A DNA stretch of 64,000 nt from Microbispora hainanensis (GCF_006874475.1 NZ_VIRM01000047.1:1-64000), one strand, 5' to 3'. Shown: positions 40,361 through 49,242, counted from the stretch's first letter. Notes: generated from the letters alone by a model not told the origin. A program made the numbers and translations.

Positions 40361-41672
40361 CACGCTTCGCGATCTTCAGGTGCGCCTCGGACCGCAGCGC
40401 GCCGGGGTCGGTGCGGATCGGGCCGAAGACGCCGCGCTTCTCCTTCAGCCGCAGGATCCGCAGCACCGACTGGTCGAGCCTCCGTTCGGAGATCCGGCCC
40501 GACTTCACCGCCGCGAGGACGGCGTCGTACGCCTTGGGCAGGTTCGGCGGCATGAGGAGGATGTCGGCCCCGGCGAGCACGGCCCGCACGGCGACCTCGG
40601 CGTCGCCGTACTTCTTGCGCACCCCGGCCATGTCGAGCGCGTCGGTGCTGATCACGCCGTCGAAGCCGAGCTCCTCGCGGAGCAGGCCGGTGAGGATGCG
40701 GGGGGACAGCGTGGCGGGGTCGCCCGAGGGGTCGAGCTTCGGCATCACCAGGTGCGCGGACATGATCGCGTCAACCCCGTGCGCGATCGCCTCCCGGAAC
40801 GGCGGCGCGTCGAGCTTCCGCCACTCCGTCTTCGAGTGCATGATGACCGGCAGCCCCGTGTGACTGTCGACCGAGGTGTCCCCGTGGCCGGGGAAGTGCT
40901 TGGCGACGGAGGCCACGCCCGCCGCGTGGAAGCCGTCCACCGCCGCCCCGACCATCGCGGCCACCTTCCCCGGGTCGGAGCCGTACGCGCGGGGGCCGAT
41001 CACGGGGTTGCGCGGGTTGACGTTGACATCGGCGACCGGCGCGAAGTCGAGCGAGATGCCGAGGTCGCGCAGTTCCTCACCGGTCGCCCTGGCGACGTCG
41101 CGCGCGTTCGCCGGCTTGCGGGTCTTCCCGATGTCCGACGCGCCGGGAAACGTGGTGACGACGGACTTGAGCCGGGAGACCAGGCCGTTCTCCTGGTCCA
41201 CGCCGATCATCAGCGGCGCCTTGCCCGACCTGGCCGCCGCCTCGCGCAGGCCGGTGGTGAGCGCGGCCACCTGGCTCGCGCCGGAGACGTTGCCCGCCCA
41301 GTCGAACAGGATCACCCCGCCGGGGCGGAACTTCTCCACGACCTGCGCCGGCGTCGCCACGCCATAGCGCGCCTGGTTCTCCTTGCTCGCCGCACCGGCC
41401 TTCTGACCCCACACCACGATCGTGAAGAGCTGGGCCACCTTGTCCCGCAGGCTCATCTCCGCGAGCGTCCGCTCGGCCAGGCTTCCCGAGGGCCGGGCCG
41501 ACGGCTCGGCAGACGCCGAGGCGGACTGTGTGACGGACGGCGTGACGGACGGCTTGGCGGACACCGGCGCTGACGCGCGCGGCGAGGGCGCCGGGCTCGC
41601 GCCGATGCCCGGCCCGCATCCGGTCACGAGGAGGGCGGCGATCATGCCGAGACCGTGTCTGATTCGTGGCAC
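40353..41672 (-). CDS. NagZ-like glycoside hydrolase family 3 lipoprotein
   Basis: 439 residues. N-terminal MIAALLVTGC lipobox (Cys21 from GTG 41672) and a Ser/Pro/Thr/Ala linker up to about 55, then the GH3 (beta/alpha)8 domain: LFTIVVWGQKAG, GVILFDWAGN, MIGVDQENGLVSRL, KHFPGHGDTSVDSHTGLPVI, carrying the His of the NagZ loop, and DGVISTDALDMAGV with the nucleophile Asp. NagZ removes beta-GlcNAc from muropeptides or chitin fragments. As a lipoprotein it works outside the membrane. It stands beside the GlcNAc PTS genes, which would import the released sugar. Confidence 0.9.
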   Translation of the reverse strand: MPRIRHGLGMIAALLVTGCGPGIGASPAPSPRASAPVSAKPSVTPSVTQSASASAEPSARPSGSLAERTLAEMSLRDKVAQLFTIVVWGQKAGAASKENQARYGVATPAQVVEKFRPGGVILFDWAGNVSGASQVAALTTGLREAAARSGKAPLMIGVDQENGLVSRLKSVVTTFPGASDIGKTRKPANARDVARATGEELRDLGISLDFAPVADVNVNPRNPVIGPRAYGSDPGKVAAMVGAAVDGFHAAGVASVAKHFPGHGDTSVDSHTGLPVIMHSKTEWRKLDAPPFREAIAHGVDAIMSAHLVMPKLDPSGDPATLSPRILTGLLREELGFDGVISTDALDMAGVRKKYGDAEVAVRAVLAGADILLMPPNLPKAYDAVLAAVKSGRISERRLDQSVLRILRLKEKRGVFGPIRTDPGALRSEAHLKIAKRVR

Positions 41673-41728
41673 GTTCTTTACCGTAGCCGGGTGCGGCCGT
41701 GACCGGGCCGGAACCCGGTCACGGCCGG

Positions 41729-43447
41729 TCAGAGCGCGAGCGCGTCCAGGCCCGGCAGCTCCGCGCGCGCGGCGGCCTTCGCTGCCTGCGCAGACGTGGC
41801 CGAACGCGCCGCGGCGGCGGCGTCGCGGCACTGCGCGAGCGTGTGCCGCGACAGGGCGGCGCGCACCCAGGGCAGCGCGGGGGCGCCCATGGACAGCGAG
41901 GTGACGCCCATGCCGACGAGCACGCAGGCGAGCACCGGGTCGGCCGCGGCCTCGCCGCAGACCCCGCAGCCCTTGCCCGCCGCGGAGGCGGCCGAGGCCG
42001 CGGTCGCGATCAGGTCGAGCACGGCCGGATGCCACGGGTCCTGCAGTCCGGCGACGGCGCTGACCTGGCGGTCGGCGGCGAGTGCGTACTGCGTGAGGTC
42101 GTTGGTCCCGATCGAGAAGAACTCGACGGCCCGGATGAGGTCCGCCGCCCGCAGCGCCGCCGACGGCACCTCGATCATGATGCCCGGGCCGTCGAGCCCC
42201 GCCGTACGGCAGGCCCCGGCGAACCACTCGGCCTCCTCGACGGTGGCCACCATCGGCGCCATGACCTGCACCTTGGCCGAGACGCCCGCGGCGGCCCGGG
42301 CCAGCGCGCCCAGCTGGGCGGTCATGATCTCCGGATAGCGGCGGAACATGCGCAGGCCGCGCTCGCCGAGCGCCGGGTTCGGCTCCTCCTCCGGCGGCGG
42401 CAGGAACGCCAGCGGCTTGTCGGCGCCCGAGTCGAGCGTGCGCACCACCACGCGGCCCCCGGGGAACGCCTCGAACACCGTCCGATAAGCCTCCTCCTGC
42501 TCGCTTCCCGACGGCGCGGTCTCCCGGTCGAGGAAGAGAAACTCGGTGCGATAGAGGCCGACGCCCTCCGCGCCGTTGGCCAGCGCGCTCTCCAGGTCGC
42601 GGGGGCCGCCGATGTTGGCGAGCAGGGGAACGGGGTGCCCGTCGGCGGTCGCGCCGGGGCCGGTGGCCGCCGACAGCACCGCCCGCCGCGCCTCGTCGGC
42701 GGCGCGCGCCTCGGTCACGCGGGCCGGGTCCGGGGTGAGCAGCACCTGCCCGGACGCGCCGTCGACCAGCACGGGAGTGCCGGGGGCGATCGCGGTCGCG
42801 CCGGCGCAGCCCACGACGGCGGGCACGCCCATCGAGCGGGCGAGGATCGCCGTGTGGCTGGTCGGCCCGCCCTGCTCGGTGACGAACGCGGCGACCACGT
42901 CCTTGGACAGCAGGGCGGTGTCGGCCGGGGCGAGGTCCTTGGCGATGAGCACGAACGGCTCGTCGGCGCTGGCCGGCACGCCGGGCATGGGCAGACCGGT
43001 GAGCACGGCGATCACCCGGTCGCGGATGTCGTCGAGGTCCGCCACGCGCTCGGCCAGATAGCCGCCGGCCGCCGCGAGCAGGTCCCGATATCTGCCGAAG
43101 GCGTCGAAGACGGCGCGCGGGGCGGCCACGCCCTGCGCGATGAGCTCGCCGACCTCCATGGCCAGGCTCGGGTCGCGGGCCATCAGCGCCTGCGCGCCGA
43201 GCACCTCCTGGGCCTCGCCGCCCGCCCGGGCGCCGCGCGCCTCCAGGTCGGCGGCCACCTCCTCGACCGCGCGCTCCGCGCGGGACCGTTCGGCGGCGGC
43301 GTCGCCGTCGTGGCGCGCCTCCTTGTCGGGCTCGGGGATCTCACCCGCGAGCACATGGGCCGGCCCATATCCGGCGCCGGGGCTCACCCCGGTACCAGCA
43401 AGCACAGTGCCGGTGTTCTCGTCCCCCGCTGTGATCCCCGCCGTCAT
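41729..43447 (-). CDS. ptsI: Phosphoenolpyruvate-protein phosphotransferase (PTS enzyme I)
   Basis: 572 residues. Phosphorylates HPr at the expense of PEP, the first step of sugar uptake by PTS. TEQGGPTSHTAILAR carries the phospho-accepting His198; NGAEGVGLYRTEFLFLDRE binds PEP in the C-terminal barrel, and FFSIGTNDLTQYALAADR and GVCGEAAADP complete the PEP site. It follows HPr in the same direction. ATG 43447 has ggagacgggg upstream; GTG at 43471 would add eight residues, so the start is uncertain. Confidence 0.94.
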   Translation of the reverse strand: MTAGITAGDENTGTVLAGTGVSPGAGYGPAHVLAGEIPEPDKEARHDGDAAAERSRAERAVEEVAADLEARGARAGGEAQEVLGAQALMARDPSLAMEVGELIAQGVAAPRAVFDAFGRYRDLLAAAGGYLAERVADLDDIRDRVIAVLTGLPMPGVPASADEPFVLIAKDLAPADTALLSKDVVAAFVTEQGGPTSHTAILARSMGVPAVVGCAGATAIAPGTPVLVDGASGQVLLTPDPARVTEARAADEARRAVLSAATGPGATADGHPVPLLANIGGPRDLESALANGAEGVGLYRTEFLFLDRETAPSGSEQEEAYRTVFEAFPGGRVVVRTLDSGADKPLAFLPPPEEEPNPALGERGLRMFRRYPEIMTAQLGALARAAAGVSAKVQVMAPMVATVEEAEWFAGACRTAGLDGPGIMIEVPSAALRAADLIRAVEFFSIGTNDLTQYALAADRQVSAVAGLQDPWHPAVLDLIATAASAASAAGKGCGVCGEAAADPVLACVLVGMGVTSLSMGAPALPWVRAALSRHTLAQCRDAAAAARSATSAQAAKAAARAELPGLDALAL

Positions 43448-43476
43448 CCCCGTCTCCCGCTGCCCGTCCACCGGCG

Positions 43477-43734
43477 TCAGGAGCCCGATGCGATCTTGGC
43501 GAGCTCGTCGAGCAGCTCTTCGGCGCCGTCGCCCTCCGCGCGAATGACGATCGACTCCCCCTGCCGTACGTCGAGCGCCAGGACCGACAGGATGCTCTTC
43601 GCGCTCACCGGCGAGCCGCCCGCCTTGGCGATGGTGACGTCGTAGGGCGCCTTCGCCGCGGTCTGCACGAACGTCGCCGCCGGGCGAGCGTGCAGCCCGA
43701 CCTCGGACGCGACGCTGACTGTGCGTTCGGCCAC
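43477..43734 (-). CDS. ptsH: Phosphocarrier protein HPr
   Basis: 85-residue PTS phosphocarrier, with the EVGLHARPAA motif and phospho-His15. It relays phosphate from enzyme I to IIA. The SILSVLALDV stretch follows. ATG 43734 with ggagga upstream. A dre-type palindrome lies 19 bases upstream, overlapping the stop of the preceding HAD gene, so ptsH-ptsI is likely under DasR control from its own promoter. Enzyme I follows in the same transcript. Confidence 0.95.
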   Translation of the reverse strand: MAERTVSVASEVGLHARPAATFVQTAAKAPYDVTIAKAGGSPVSAKSILSVLALDVRQGESIVIRAEGDGAEELLDELAKIASGS

Positions 43735-43752
43735 GATTCCTCCTCCTGCGGC

Positions 43753-43768
43753 GGTGGTCTAGACCGCC
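43753..43768. promoter_or_regulatory. dre-like DasR operator upstream of ptsH
   Basis: GGTGGTCTAGACCGCC, a 16-base near-palindrome with the TGGTCTAGACC core of the DasR-responsive element. It overlaps the HAD gene's stop codon and lies 19 bases before the ptsH start. A DasR-like regulator is encoded at 46399. Strong consensus fit by eye; occupancy inferred. Confidence 0.8.
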
Positions 43769-44409
43769 GGTAGTTCCGTCAAAGGCCAGTCAATACCCGA
43801 CATATCGGGAATTACCAGATCCGCGTGTGACAGTTCATCCGGATGATGCGTGGTGGCCACTGCGACGCAGGTCATACCCGCGGCCCGGGCCGCCGCTATC
43901 CCCGCGAGCGAGTCCTCGAACACCACACACGTGGCCGGGTCCACAGACAGCAGGCCGGCCGCCTTGAGATAGCCGGACGGGTCCGGCTTCCCCACGGTCA
44001 CGTCCTCGGCGGAGACGATGGTCTGCACCATCTCCACCACGCCGATCTCGGTGAGCCGCTCCACCGCCCACCATCGCTGGGCCGAGGTGACCAGGGCCAG
44101 CGGAGCCCCCTGCTCCGCGACCCGGGCCACCAGCTCCGCCGCCCCCGGCACCGGCACGATGTCGGGCAGGTCCGGATGGTCGTAATAGGAGCGGATCTCC
44201 TCCATCACCGCCTGCGGGTCCAGGCCGGGCAGCACCTCGGGAATGACGTCCACCCCGCGACGGCCCACGACGCGCCGCGACAGCCCCTCGTCGAACGTGA
44301 TGCCGTGGTCCTTCAGGAACATCCGCCACAGGGCACGGTTGCGGATCTCGGTGTTGACCAGGGTGCCGTCGAGGTCGAAGAGCGCGGCCGCCGCCACCTG
44401 AGCAGTCAC
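43759..44409 (-). CDS. HAD hydrolase, beta-phosphoglucomutase-like
   Basis: 216 residues. Motif I ALFDLDGTLVNTE with Asp12 and Asp14, cap region to about 75, motif II LVTSAQRWWAV, motif III VGKPDPSGYLKAAGLL and motif IV VVFEDSLAGIAAARAAG. The fold fits sugar-phosphate phosphatases or beta-phosphoglucomutases. It ends in the dre element before ptsH and precedes crr by four bases on its upstream side. A role in sugar-phosphate detoxification in the PTS cluster is plausible. Confidence 0.88.
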   Translation of the reverse strand: MTAQVAAAALFDLDGTLVNTEIRNRALWRMFLKDHGITFDEGLSRRVVGRRGVDVIPEVLPGLDPQAVMEEIRSYYDHPDLPDIVPVPGAAELVARVAEQGAPLALVTSAQRWWAVERLTEIGVVEMVQTIVSAEDVTVGKPDPSGYLKAAGLLSVDPATCVVFEDSLAGIAAARAAGMTCVAVATTHHPDELSHADLVIPDMSGIDWPLTELPAV

Positions 44410-44413
44410 CTGA

Positions 44414-44860
44414 TCACGACCACTCGAAGAGCGGGTCGCCTGCGCTCACGCTGCCCTCGGCGACCCCGCCGACGGACTCCGCCACGGCGTCGAGCGCCAC
44501 CACCGGGCAGACCGGCGAGCGCCCGCCGGCCTCGACGGCCGCGGGGTCCCAGGCCACGACGGGCTGTCCCGCGCCGACGCGGTCCCCCTCGGCGGCGAGC
44601 AGGCGGAAGCCCTCGCCCTTGAGCTGCACGGTGTCGATGCCGAGATGCACCAGCACGCCCCTGCCGTCGTCCCCCACCACGACGTACGCGTGCGGGTGCA
44701 GCTTCACGATCGTGCCGTCGATCGGGGCCAGGGCCTCGACGGGCGCCCTGAGGGGGTCGATCGCGGTCCCCGGGCCGACCATCGCCTGCGCGAACACCGG
44801 GTCCGGCACGGCGGCGAGACCGATGGCCGCCCCCGCGACCGGGGCGAGAACAGTCGTCAA
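44414..44860 (-). CDS. crr: PTS system IIA component, glucose/GlcNAc type
   Basis: 148 residues, EIIA-Glc family. Conserved His57 (KLHPHAYVVV) and the phosphorylated His72 (GVLVHLGIDTVQL) are in the right order. It receives phosphate from HPr and passes it to IIB. Start is TTG at 44860 with ggaagg eight bases upstream; an upstream GTG is less likely. It lies between the HAD gene (44409) and IIB (44941). Confidence 0.92.
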   Translation of the reverse strand: MTTVLAPVAGAAIGLAAVPDPVFAQAMVGPGTAIDPLRAPVEALAPIDGTIVKLHPHAYVVVGDDGRGVLVHLGIDTVQLKGEGFRLLAAEGDRVGAGQPVVAWDPAAVEAGGRSPVCPVVALDAVAESVGGVAEGSVSAGDPLFEWS

Positions 44861-44940
44861 TGAAGAGCCCTTCCCTGAGATCCGGGCAGGCGTCGTCACA
44901 GGTCCGGCCGAGATGGGCGGACCCGCGACGACCTCCCGGT

Positions 44941-45177
44941 TCAGCCGATGATGTCCTCGATGTCGCTGGCGATGGTGTCGGCCTCGGGGCCCACCACGAC
45001 CTGGACGACGTTGCCCGCCGCCATCACTCCATGGGCGCCGGCCGCCTTGAGCGCGGCCTGGTCCACCTTCGAGGCGTCGTGCACCTCGGTGCGCAGCCGG
45101 GTGATGCACGGCTCCACTTCGATGATGTTGTCGGCGCCACCGAGCCCGGCGATGATCGCCTCGGCGTCTGCAGCCAT
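44941..45177 (-). CDS. PTS system IIB component, GlcNAc/glucose type
   Basis: 78-residue separate EIIB domain. IEVEPCITRLRTEVHD carries the phosphorylated Cys24 in the family CITRLR motif; GVMAAGNVVQVVVGPEAD follows. In many actinomycetes the EIIB (NagF) is a free protein of this size, working with EIIC. ATG 45177 has aggagg upstream. It is downstream of the SIS-domain gene and close to crr. Confidence 0.93.
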   Translation of the reverse strand: MAADAEAIIAGLGGADNIIEVEPCITRLRTEVHDASKVDQAALKAAGAHGVMAAGNVVQVVVGPEADTIASDIEDIIG

Positions 45178-45209
45178 GGGGTCCTCCTGTAGTTTCAGCC
45201 GGTCTGTCG

Positions 45210-46244
45210 TCAGTCGGTCTGCGTGACCTTCTTCAGACCGCGGGGGGAATCGGGGTCGATACCGAGCCTGCGCGCGAGCGCCTCGGTGAGCAACTGCCCG
45301 GGGACGATGAGTCCCAGCGGAGCCACCCACTCGGGCAGGTCCGGACCGTTCAGGGCGGCGGTCGAGGCCGCGGCGAGCCGTTCGCCGCCCCCGACGCCGA
45401 AGGCGGCGGCGCCCGCGCCGGTGACCCGCTCGGCCAGCGCGACCGTGCCCGCCAGAGTCGGGCCCTCCCCCGCCGCCACCAGGATCGCCGGGGTCTCGGC
45501 GTCCACCACCGCGATCGGGCCGTGCAGCAGGTCGGCGTACGACAGGCCCATGGCGTGCAGGTAGCACGCCTCCTTGAGCTTGAGCGCCAGCTCCAGCGCG
45601 GTCGAGAACGCCAGGCCGCGGCCGGACACGACGACGCCGGGCTTGTCTGCCAGGCCCTCGACGACGGCGTCCAGGTCACCGGGGTCGGAGATCAGCTTCT
45701 CCACCGCGTCCGGCACCCGGCGCAGGTCGTCGGGGTCGACGTCGGCGCCGAGGCCGATGGCGAGCACGGCCAGCGCGGCGAGCTGGGTCGTGTAGGTCTT
45801 CGTGGCCGGGACGGCCTTCTCCTCGCCCGCGAGCGTGCACAGCGCGAGGTCGGCGGCCTGGGCGAGCGGCGACTCCTCGCCGCCGTTGGTGATCGCGACG
45901 GTCTTCGCGCCGCAGTCCTTCGCCCACTGGAGGGTCTCGACGATCTCCTCCGTACGGCCCGACTGGGACAGGCCCACGGCCAGCACGCCGTCGAGGTCGA
46001 GCTTGCGGCGGTAGGTGGTGGCGACCGAGGGGGCGCCCATCGCGGCCATCCGGCCCGCCCGCGCCTCGATCAGGTAACGGCCGTAGACCGCCGCGTTGTC
46101 CGAGGTCCCGCGGGCGACGAACAGCAGGTGGCGCGTGTCGCGCGCGACCGCCTCCACTTCGCCGGTCCTGGGCAGGAGGGCGTCCAGCGTCGCCCGGATC
46201 GCCGCCGGCTGCTCGGCGATCTCACCACGCATCCTGGTCGTCAT
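45210..46244 (-). CDS. SIS-domain sugar isomerase (NagB-II/GlmS-C-like)
   Basis: 344 residues with two SIS domains. The MRGEIAEQPAAIRATLDALL start, FVARGTSDNAA, VGLSQSGRTEEI, TNGGEESPLAQAADLALCTL, EKAVPATKTYTTQL, and the C-terminal ELALKLKEACYLHAMGLSYADLLHGP block place it with GlmS C-terminal-like glucosamine-6-P deaminases. It would convert GlcN6P to fructose-6-P. Start ATG 46244 with agggaga upstream; longer start at 46316 crosses the promoter. It diverges from dasR, sharing the palindromic operator. Confidence 0.9.
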   Translation of the reverse strand: MTTRMRGEIAEQPAAIRATLDALLPRTGEVEAVARDTRHLLFVARGTSDNAAVYGRYLIEARAGRMAAMGAPSVATTYRRKLDLDGVLAVGLSQSGRTEEIVETLQWAKDCGAKTVAITNGGEESPLAQAADLALCTLAGEEKAVPATKTYTTQLAALAVLAIGLGADVDPDDLRRVPDAVEKLISDPGDLDAVVEGLADKPGVVVSGRGLAFSTALELALKLKEACYLHAMGLSYADLLHGPIAVVDAETPAILVAAGEGPTLAGTVALAERVTGAGAAAFGVGGGERLAAASTAALNGPDLPEWVAPLGLIVPGQLLTEALARRLGIDPDSPRGLKKVTQTD

Positions 46245-46305
46245 CGATGATCTCCCTCTGCTCTGGCGAGATTTGTCCGTTATCGATCCGTCGCCGGCCC
46301 ATACA

Positions 46306-46348
46306 TTGACACACATTTCCCGGCTGTGGTCTAGTCCGGACTAGACCA
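46306..46348. promoter_or_regulatory. Double dre palindrome and dasR promoter
   Basis: A 22-base perfect palindrome at 46327-46348 built of two facing TGGTCTAGTCC half sites. It overlaps a likely rightward promoter: -35 TTGACA (46306-46311), 18-base spacer, -10 TCTAGT (46330-46335). It lies between the SIS gene and the DasR-like gene and can control both. The centre, CTAGTCCGGACTAG, differs from the single dre core TGGTCTAGACCA. Confidence 0.8.
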
Positions 46349-46398
46349 GTAAGAACCTTAACTTATTCGGACGATCCAGAGCGAGAGGGGAGGGATCA

Positions 46399-47139
46399 GT
46401 GGCCCAGATCGATCCGGACAGCCCGGTGCCCAAGTATTTCCAGCTACGGGAGATCCTGCTCGACCTCATCGAGAGCAACGAGCTGCCGATCGGCGCGGCG
46501 ATCCCCTCCGAGCGCGACCTGAGCCAGCGCTTCGACCTGTCTCGTATGACGGTACGACAGGCCGTCGACCACCTGGTGTCCGAGGGCCGGTTGCACCGGG
46601 TCCCGGGCAAGGGAACGTTCGTGGCCCGCCCGAAGATCGAGCTGGCGCTCCAACTCACCTCCTTCACCGACGACATGCGGGCGCGCGGCATGGAGCCGGG
46701 CTCCCGTGACCTGGACCGGCGGGTGGTCCGGGCCAGTGCCCACCTCGCACGGCAGCTCGGCATCCAGCCGGGAGACGCCGTCCACTTCATCGAGCGGCTG
46801 CGCACGGCGGACGGGGAACCGCTGAGCATCGAGCGCGCCCACATCCCGGTGGCGCTCGCACCCGATCTCGATGCCTACGACCTGACCGGACGATCCCTGT
46901 ACGCCCTGCTCGAGTCGCGCTACGGACTCGTGATGGACGCCGGGGAGCTGACCATCGACGGCGGGCTCGCCGACCCGAGCGACGCCGATCTGCTCAAACT
47001 GCCCCGGGGCGGGGCCGTGCTGCTGCTGCAGCGCCGGTCCTTCGCCGGCGGGGTGTGCGCCGAACTCGGCGTCTCCACCTATCGCGCCGACCGCTACCAG
47101 CTCCGGACGCTCCTCGGAGCCCCGGCCCGACGCCTCTAG
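46399..47139 (+). CDS. dasR: GntR/HutC regulator, DasR-like
   Basis: 246 residues. GntR winged helix: YFQLREILLDLIESNELPIG, SERDLSQRFDLSRMTVRQAV, LHRVPGKGTFVARPK, then UTRA-type ligand domain: SFTDDMRARGMEPGS, AVHFIERLRTADGEPLSIER, and the LLLLQRRSFAGGV end. DasR in Streptomyces binds dre sites and is released by GlcN6P-related ligands. Here dre-type palindromes precede both this gene and ptsH. DasR assignment rests on context and domain type. ATG-like GTG at 46399 with gagagg upstream. Confidence 0.88.
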   Translation: MAQIDPDSPVPKYFQLREILLDLIESNELPIGAAIPSERDLSQRFDLSRMTVRQAVDHLVSEGRLHRVPGKGTFVARPKIELALQLTSFTDDMRARGMEPGSRDLDRRVVRASAHLARQLGIQPGDAVHFIERLRTADGEPLSIERAHIPVALAPDLDAYDLTGRSLYALLESRYGLVMDAGELTIDGGLADPSDADLLKLPRGGAVLLLQRRSFAGGVCAELGVSTYRADRYQLRTLLGAPARRL

Positions 47140-47167
47140 TAGTCCCCCCATCCTGGAGGAACACCAG

Positions 47168-48502
47168 ATGAGTTCCACCTCCGCCGACGCGGGCCTGCCC
47201 GCGGCACCTGCCAGCCAGAACGCGGTGATGACCGCGCTTTCCCGCATCGGCCGCTCGCTGATGCTTCCGATCGCCGCGCTGCCCGCCGCGGCCCTCCTGC
47301 TCCGGATCGGCCAGGACGACCTCCTCGGCCGTACGGACAACGCGACGCTCGACAAGATCGCACAGGTCATCGGCGGCGCGGGCGGCGCACTGTTCGACGC
47401 GCTGCCGCTGCTGTTCGCGGTCGGCGTCGCGATCGGCTTCGCTCGCCGCGCCGACGGCTCCACCGCCCTGGCGGCCGTGGTCGGCTACCTCGTCTGGGAC
47501 CGGGTCACCCACCTGATGTTCTTCGACGCCTCCGCGGACTCCGCAGTGCACACGAAGGTGGTCCAAAGCGTCGTCGGAGCGGACGGCAAGCCGACAGAGG
47601 TGCTCAACCTCGCGTCGGCCAATCCGACCGGAGTGCTCGGCGGCATCCTTATGGGAATCGTCACGGCCATCCTGTGGCAGCGCTTCTATCGGACGAAGCT
47701 GCCCGCCTACCTGGCCTTCTTCGGCGGACGCCGCTGCGTGCCGATCCTCACCGCGGTGGCCGGGCTCGTGCTCGGCGTCGTCTTCGGCCTGGTCTGGCAG
47801 CCGATCGGACAGGGCCTGAGCAGCTTCGGCGACTGGCTCGCCGGCAACGCCACCATCGGCGCGGGCATCTACGGGATCGTGAACCGGGGCCTCATCCCCT
47901 TCGGCCTGCACCACTTCGTCAACTCGATCGTCTGGTTCACCGTGCCGGAGTGCACCGTCGGCGCCACCCACGCGGCGGGCGACCTGAACTGCTACTTCGC
48001 CGGGCAGGACGGCGCCGGCGCGTTCATGGCGGGCTTCTTCCCGGTCATGATGTTCGGTCTGCCGGCCGCCGCGATCGCCATGTGGCGAGCCGCGCCGCCG
48101 CACCGCCGCGCCACGGTCGGCGGCATCATGCTCTCCTCTGCCCTGATTTCCTTCGTCACCGGAGTCACCGAGCCGATCGAGTTCGCGTTCATCTTCGTGG
48201 CCCCGATCCTGTTCGCGGCGCACGCGCTGCTCACCGGCATCTCGATGGCCGTGGTCGCGGCCCTCGACGGACGGCTCGGCTTCGGGTTCTCCGCAGGCCT
48301 GATCGACGCCGGCCTCAATGCGTCCAAGGACAACACGCACAACTTCTGGCTGATCATGCTGATCGGCGTGGTCTACTTCGTCGTCTACTACGTGATCTTC
48401 AGCTTCCTCATCAAGAAGCTGAACATCATGACGCCCGGTCGCGAGCCCGAGCCCGACGTGGACTCCGGGGAGAGCGCCGACACGGCGCGTGCCCGCGCCT
48501 GA
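47168..48502 (+). CDS. nagE: PTS EIIC component, GlcNAc/glucose type (NagE-like)
   Basis: 444-residue membrane transporter subunit. ALSRIGRSLMLPIAALPAAA, KIAQVIGGAGGALFDALPLL, and the EIIC hallmarks GLIPFGLHHFVNSIVWF (about 242-258), GEPIEFAFIF-like GVTEPIEFAFIFVAPILFAA, and about ten hydrophobic segments. EIIC moves the sugar while EIIB phosphorylates it. In Streptomyces the equivalent is NagE2. It follows dasR by 28 bases on the same strand, with cctggaggaa before ATG, so it is probably under the same control. The C-terminal 20 residues are acidic and non-conserved. Confidence 0.92.
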   Translation: MSSTSADAGLPAAPASQNAVMTALSRIGRSLMLPIAALPAAALLLRIGQDDLLGRTDNATLDKIAQVIGGAGGALFDALPLLFAVGVAIGFARRADGSTALAAVVGYLVWDRVTHLMFFDASADSAVHTKVVQSVVGADGKPTEVLNLASANPTGVLGGILMGIVTAILWQRFYRTKLPAYLAFFGGRRCVPILTAVAGLVLGVVFGLVWQPIGQGLSSFGDWLAGNATIGAGIYGIVNRGLIPFGLHHFVNSIVWFTVPECTVGATHAAGDLNCYFAGQDGAGAFMAGFFPVMMFGLPAAAIAMWRAAPPHRRATVGGIMLSSALISFVTGVTEPIEFAFIFVAPILFAAHALLTGISMAVVAALDGRLGFGFSAGLIDAGLNASKDNTHNFWLIMLIGVVYFVVYYVIFSFLIKKLNIMTPGREPEPDVDSGESADTARARA

Positions 48503-48527
48503 CGCGTCAGATTCCCCTCTCAGGGAG

Positions 48528-48566
48528 CAGGGGCGCCCGGTGATCCCGGGCGCCCCTGTTGTGTTT
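48528..48566 (+). terminator. Strong terminator after EIIC gene
   Basis: 13-bp perfect stem CAGGGGCGCCCGG / CCGGGCGCCCCTG with a five-base loop, followed by a T-rich run (ttgtgttt). It ends the dasR-nagE transcript. Confidence 0.88.
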
Positions 48567-48781
48567 CCCCCCATTGCGGATGCCGCTAATGGCCGGACGG
48601 TCCGCGCTCAAATCCACGGCGGCCCCGCCAACCCGGCGGAATCCGGCCGGAATCTTCCCGGACGAACGGCGGCACAAAGGCCCGCGACTCGGCAAAGTTG
48701 GCGTTTCCCCGTATCAGCGCGGATGACCGCAATCTCTATTAGACGTCAGTCAGGTTCACGGCGTACGAGAGCGGAGTCCCG

Positions 48782-49234
48782 ATGCCCAAGCCCGTCCCCC
48801 TGCCACGGCTCGCGTCCGTCCCCCCGGCCGATCCCCCCTACGACGATCGTGACGGCGGCGGCCACATCACGCATCCCGCGACGTACGGCGCGCTCGCCCT
48901 GGCCCCTCTCCCGGCCCGTACGGGCACGCCCACCGACGAGCGCCGCCTGCGGGGGCTCGGCCAGGCGCTCGCGGAGGTCCTGGCCGGCCGAAGGCCGCCG
49001 GAGACCGTCCAGGACCGGCTGACCGAGCGGGCCTACCGCGAACTGGTCCGGGCCGGGAAGATGATCGACACCGAGCGGCCGCCCCTGACCGGCCTCCCCC
49101 ACGTGCAACGCCCGTACGACGGGGTCATCGAGATGTGCCTGCTCGTCCACTGCGGGACGCGCAGCCGCGTGCTCGCCGTACGGCTGGAGCGGCGGGGTGT
49201 GCAGTGGCTGGTCACCGACTTCGAGACGGCATGA
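48782..49234 (+). CDS. Rv3235-family protein
   Basis: 150-residue protein of the conserved actinobacterial Rv3235 family, always near secA. RRLRGLGQALAEVLAGRRPP, DRLTERAYRELVRAGKMIDT and HVQRPYDGVIEMCLLVHCGT, ending ERRGVQWLVTDFET. Role unknown; linked to SecA by location only. Start ATG 48782 after gcggagtcccg. Converges on secA over a strong terminator. Confidence 0.78.
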   Translation: MPKPVPLPRLASVPPADPPYDDRDGGGHITHPATYGALALAPLPARTGTPTDERRLRGLGQALAEVLAGRRPPETVQDRLTERAYRELVRAGKMIDTERPPLTGLPHVQRPYDGVIEMCLLVHCGTRSRVLAVRLERRGVQWLVTDFETA

Positions 49235-49242
49235 AACGCGAA

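Noticed and set aside
41699-43645. 648-codon plus-strand frame opposite ptsI
   Set aside because: Shadow of enzyme I; composition is Arg/Gly-rich and has no recognisable domain.
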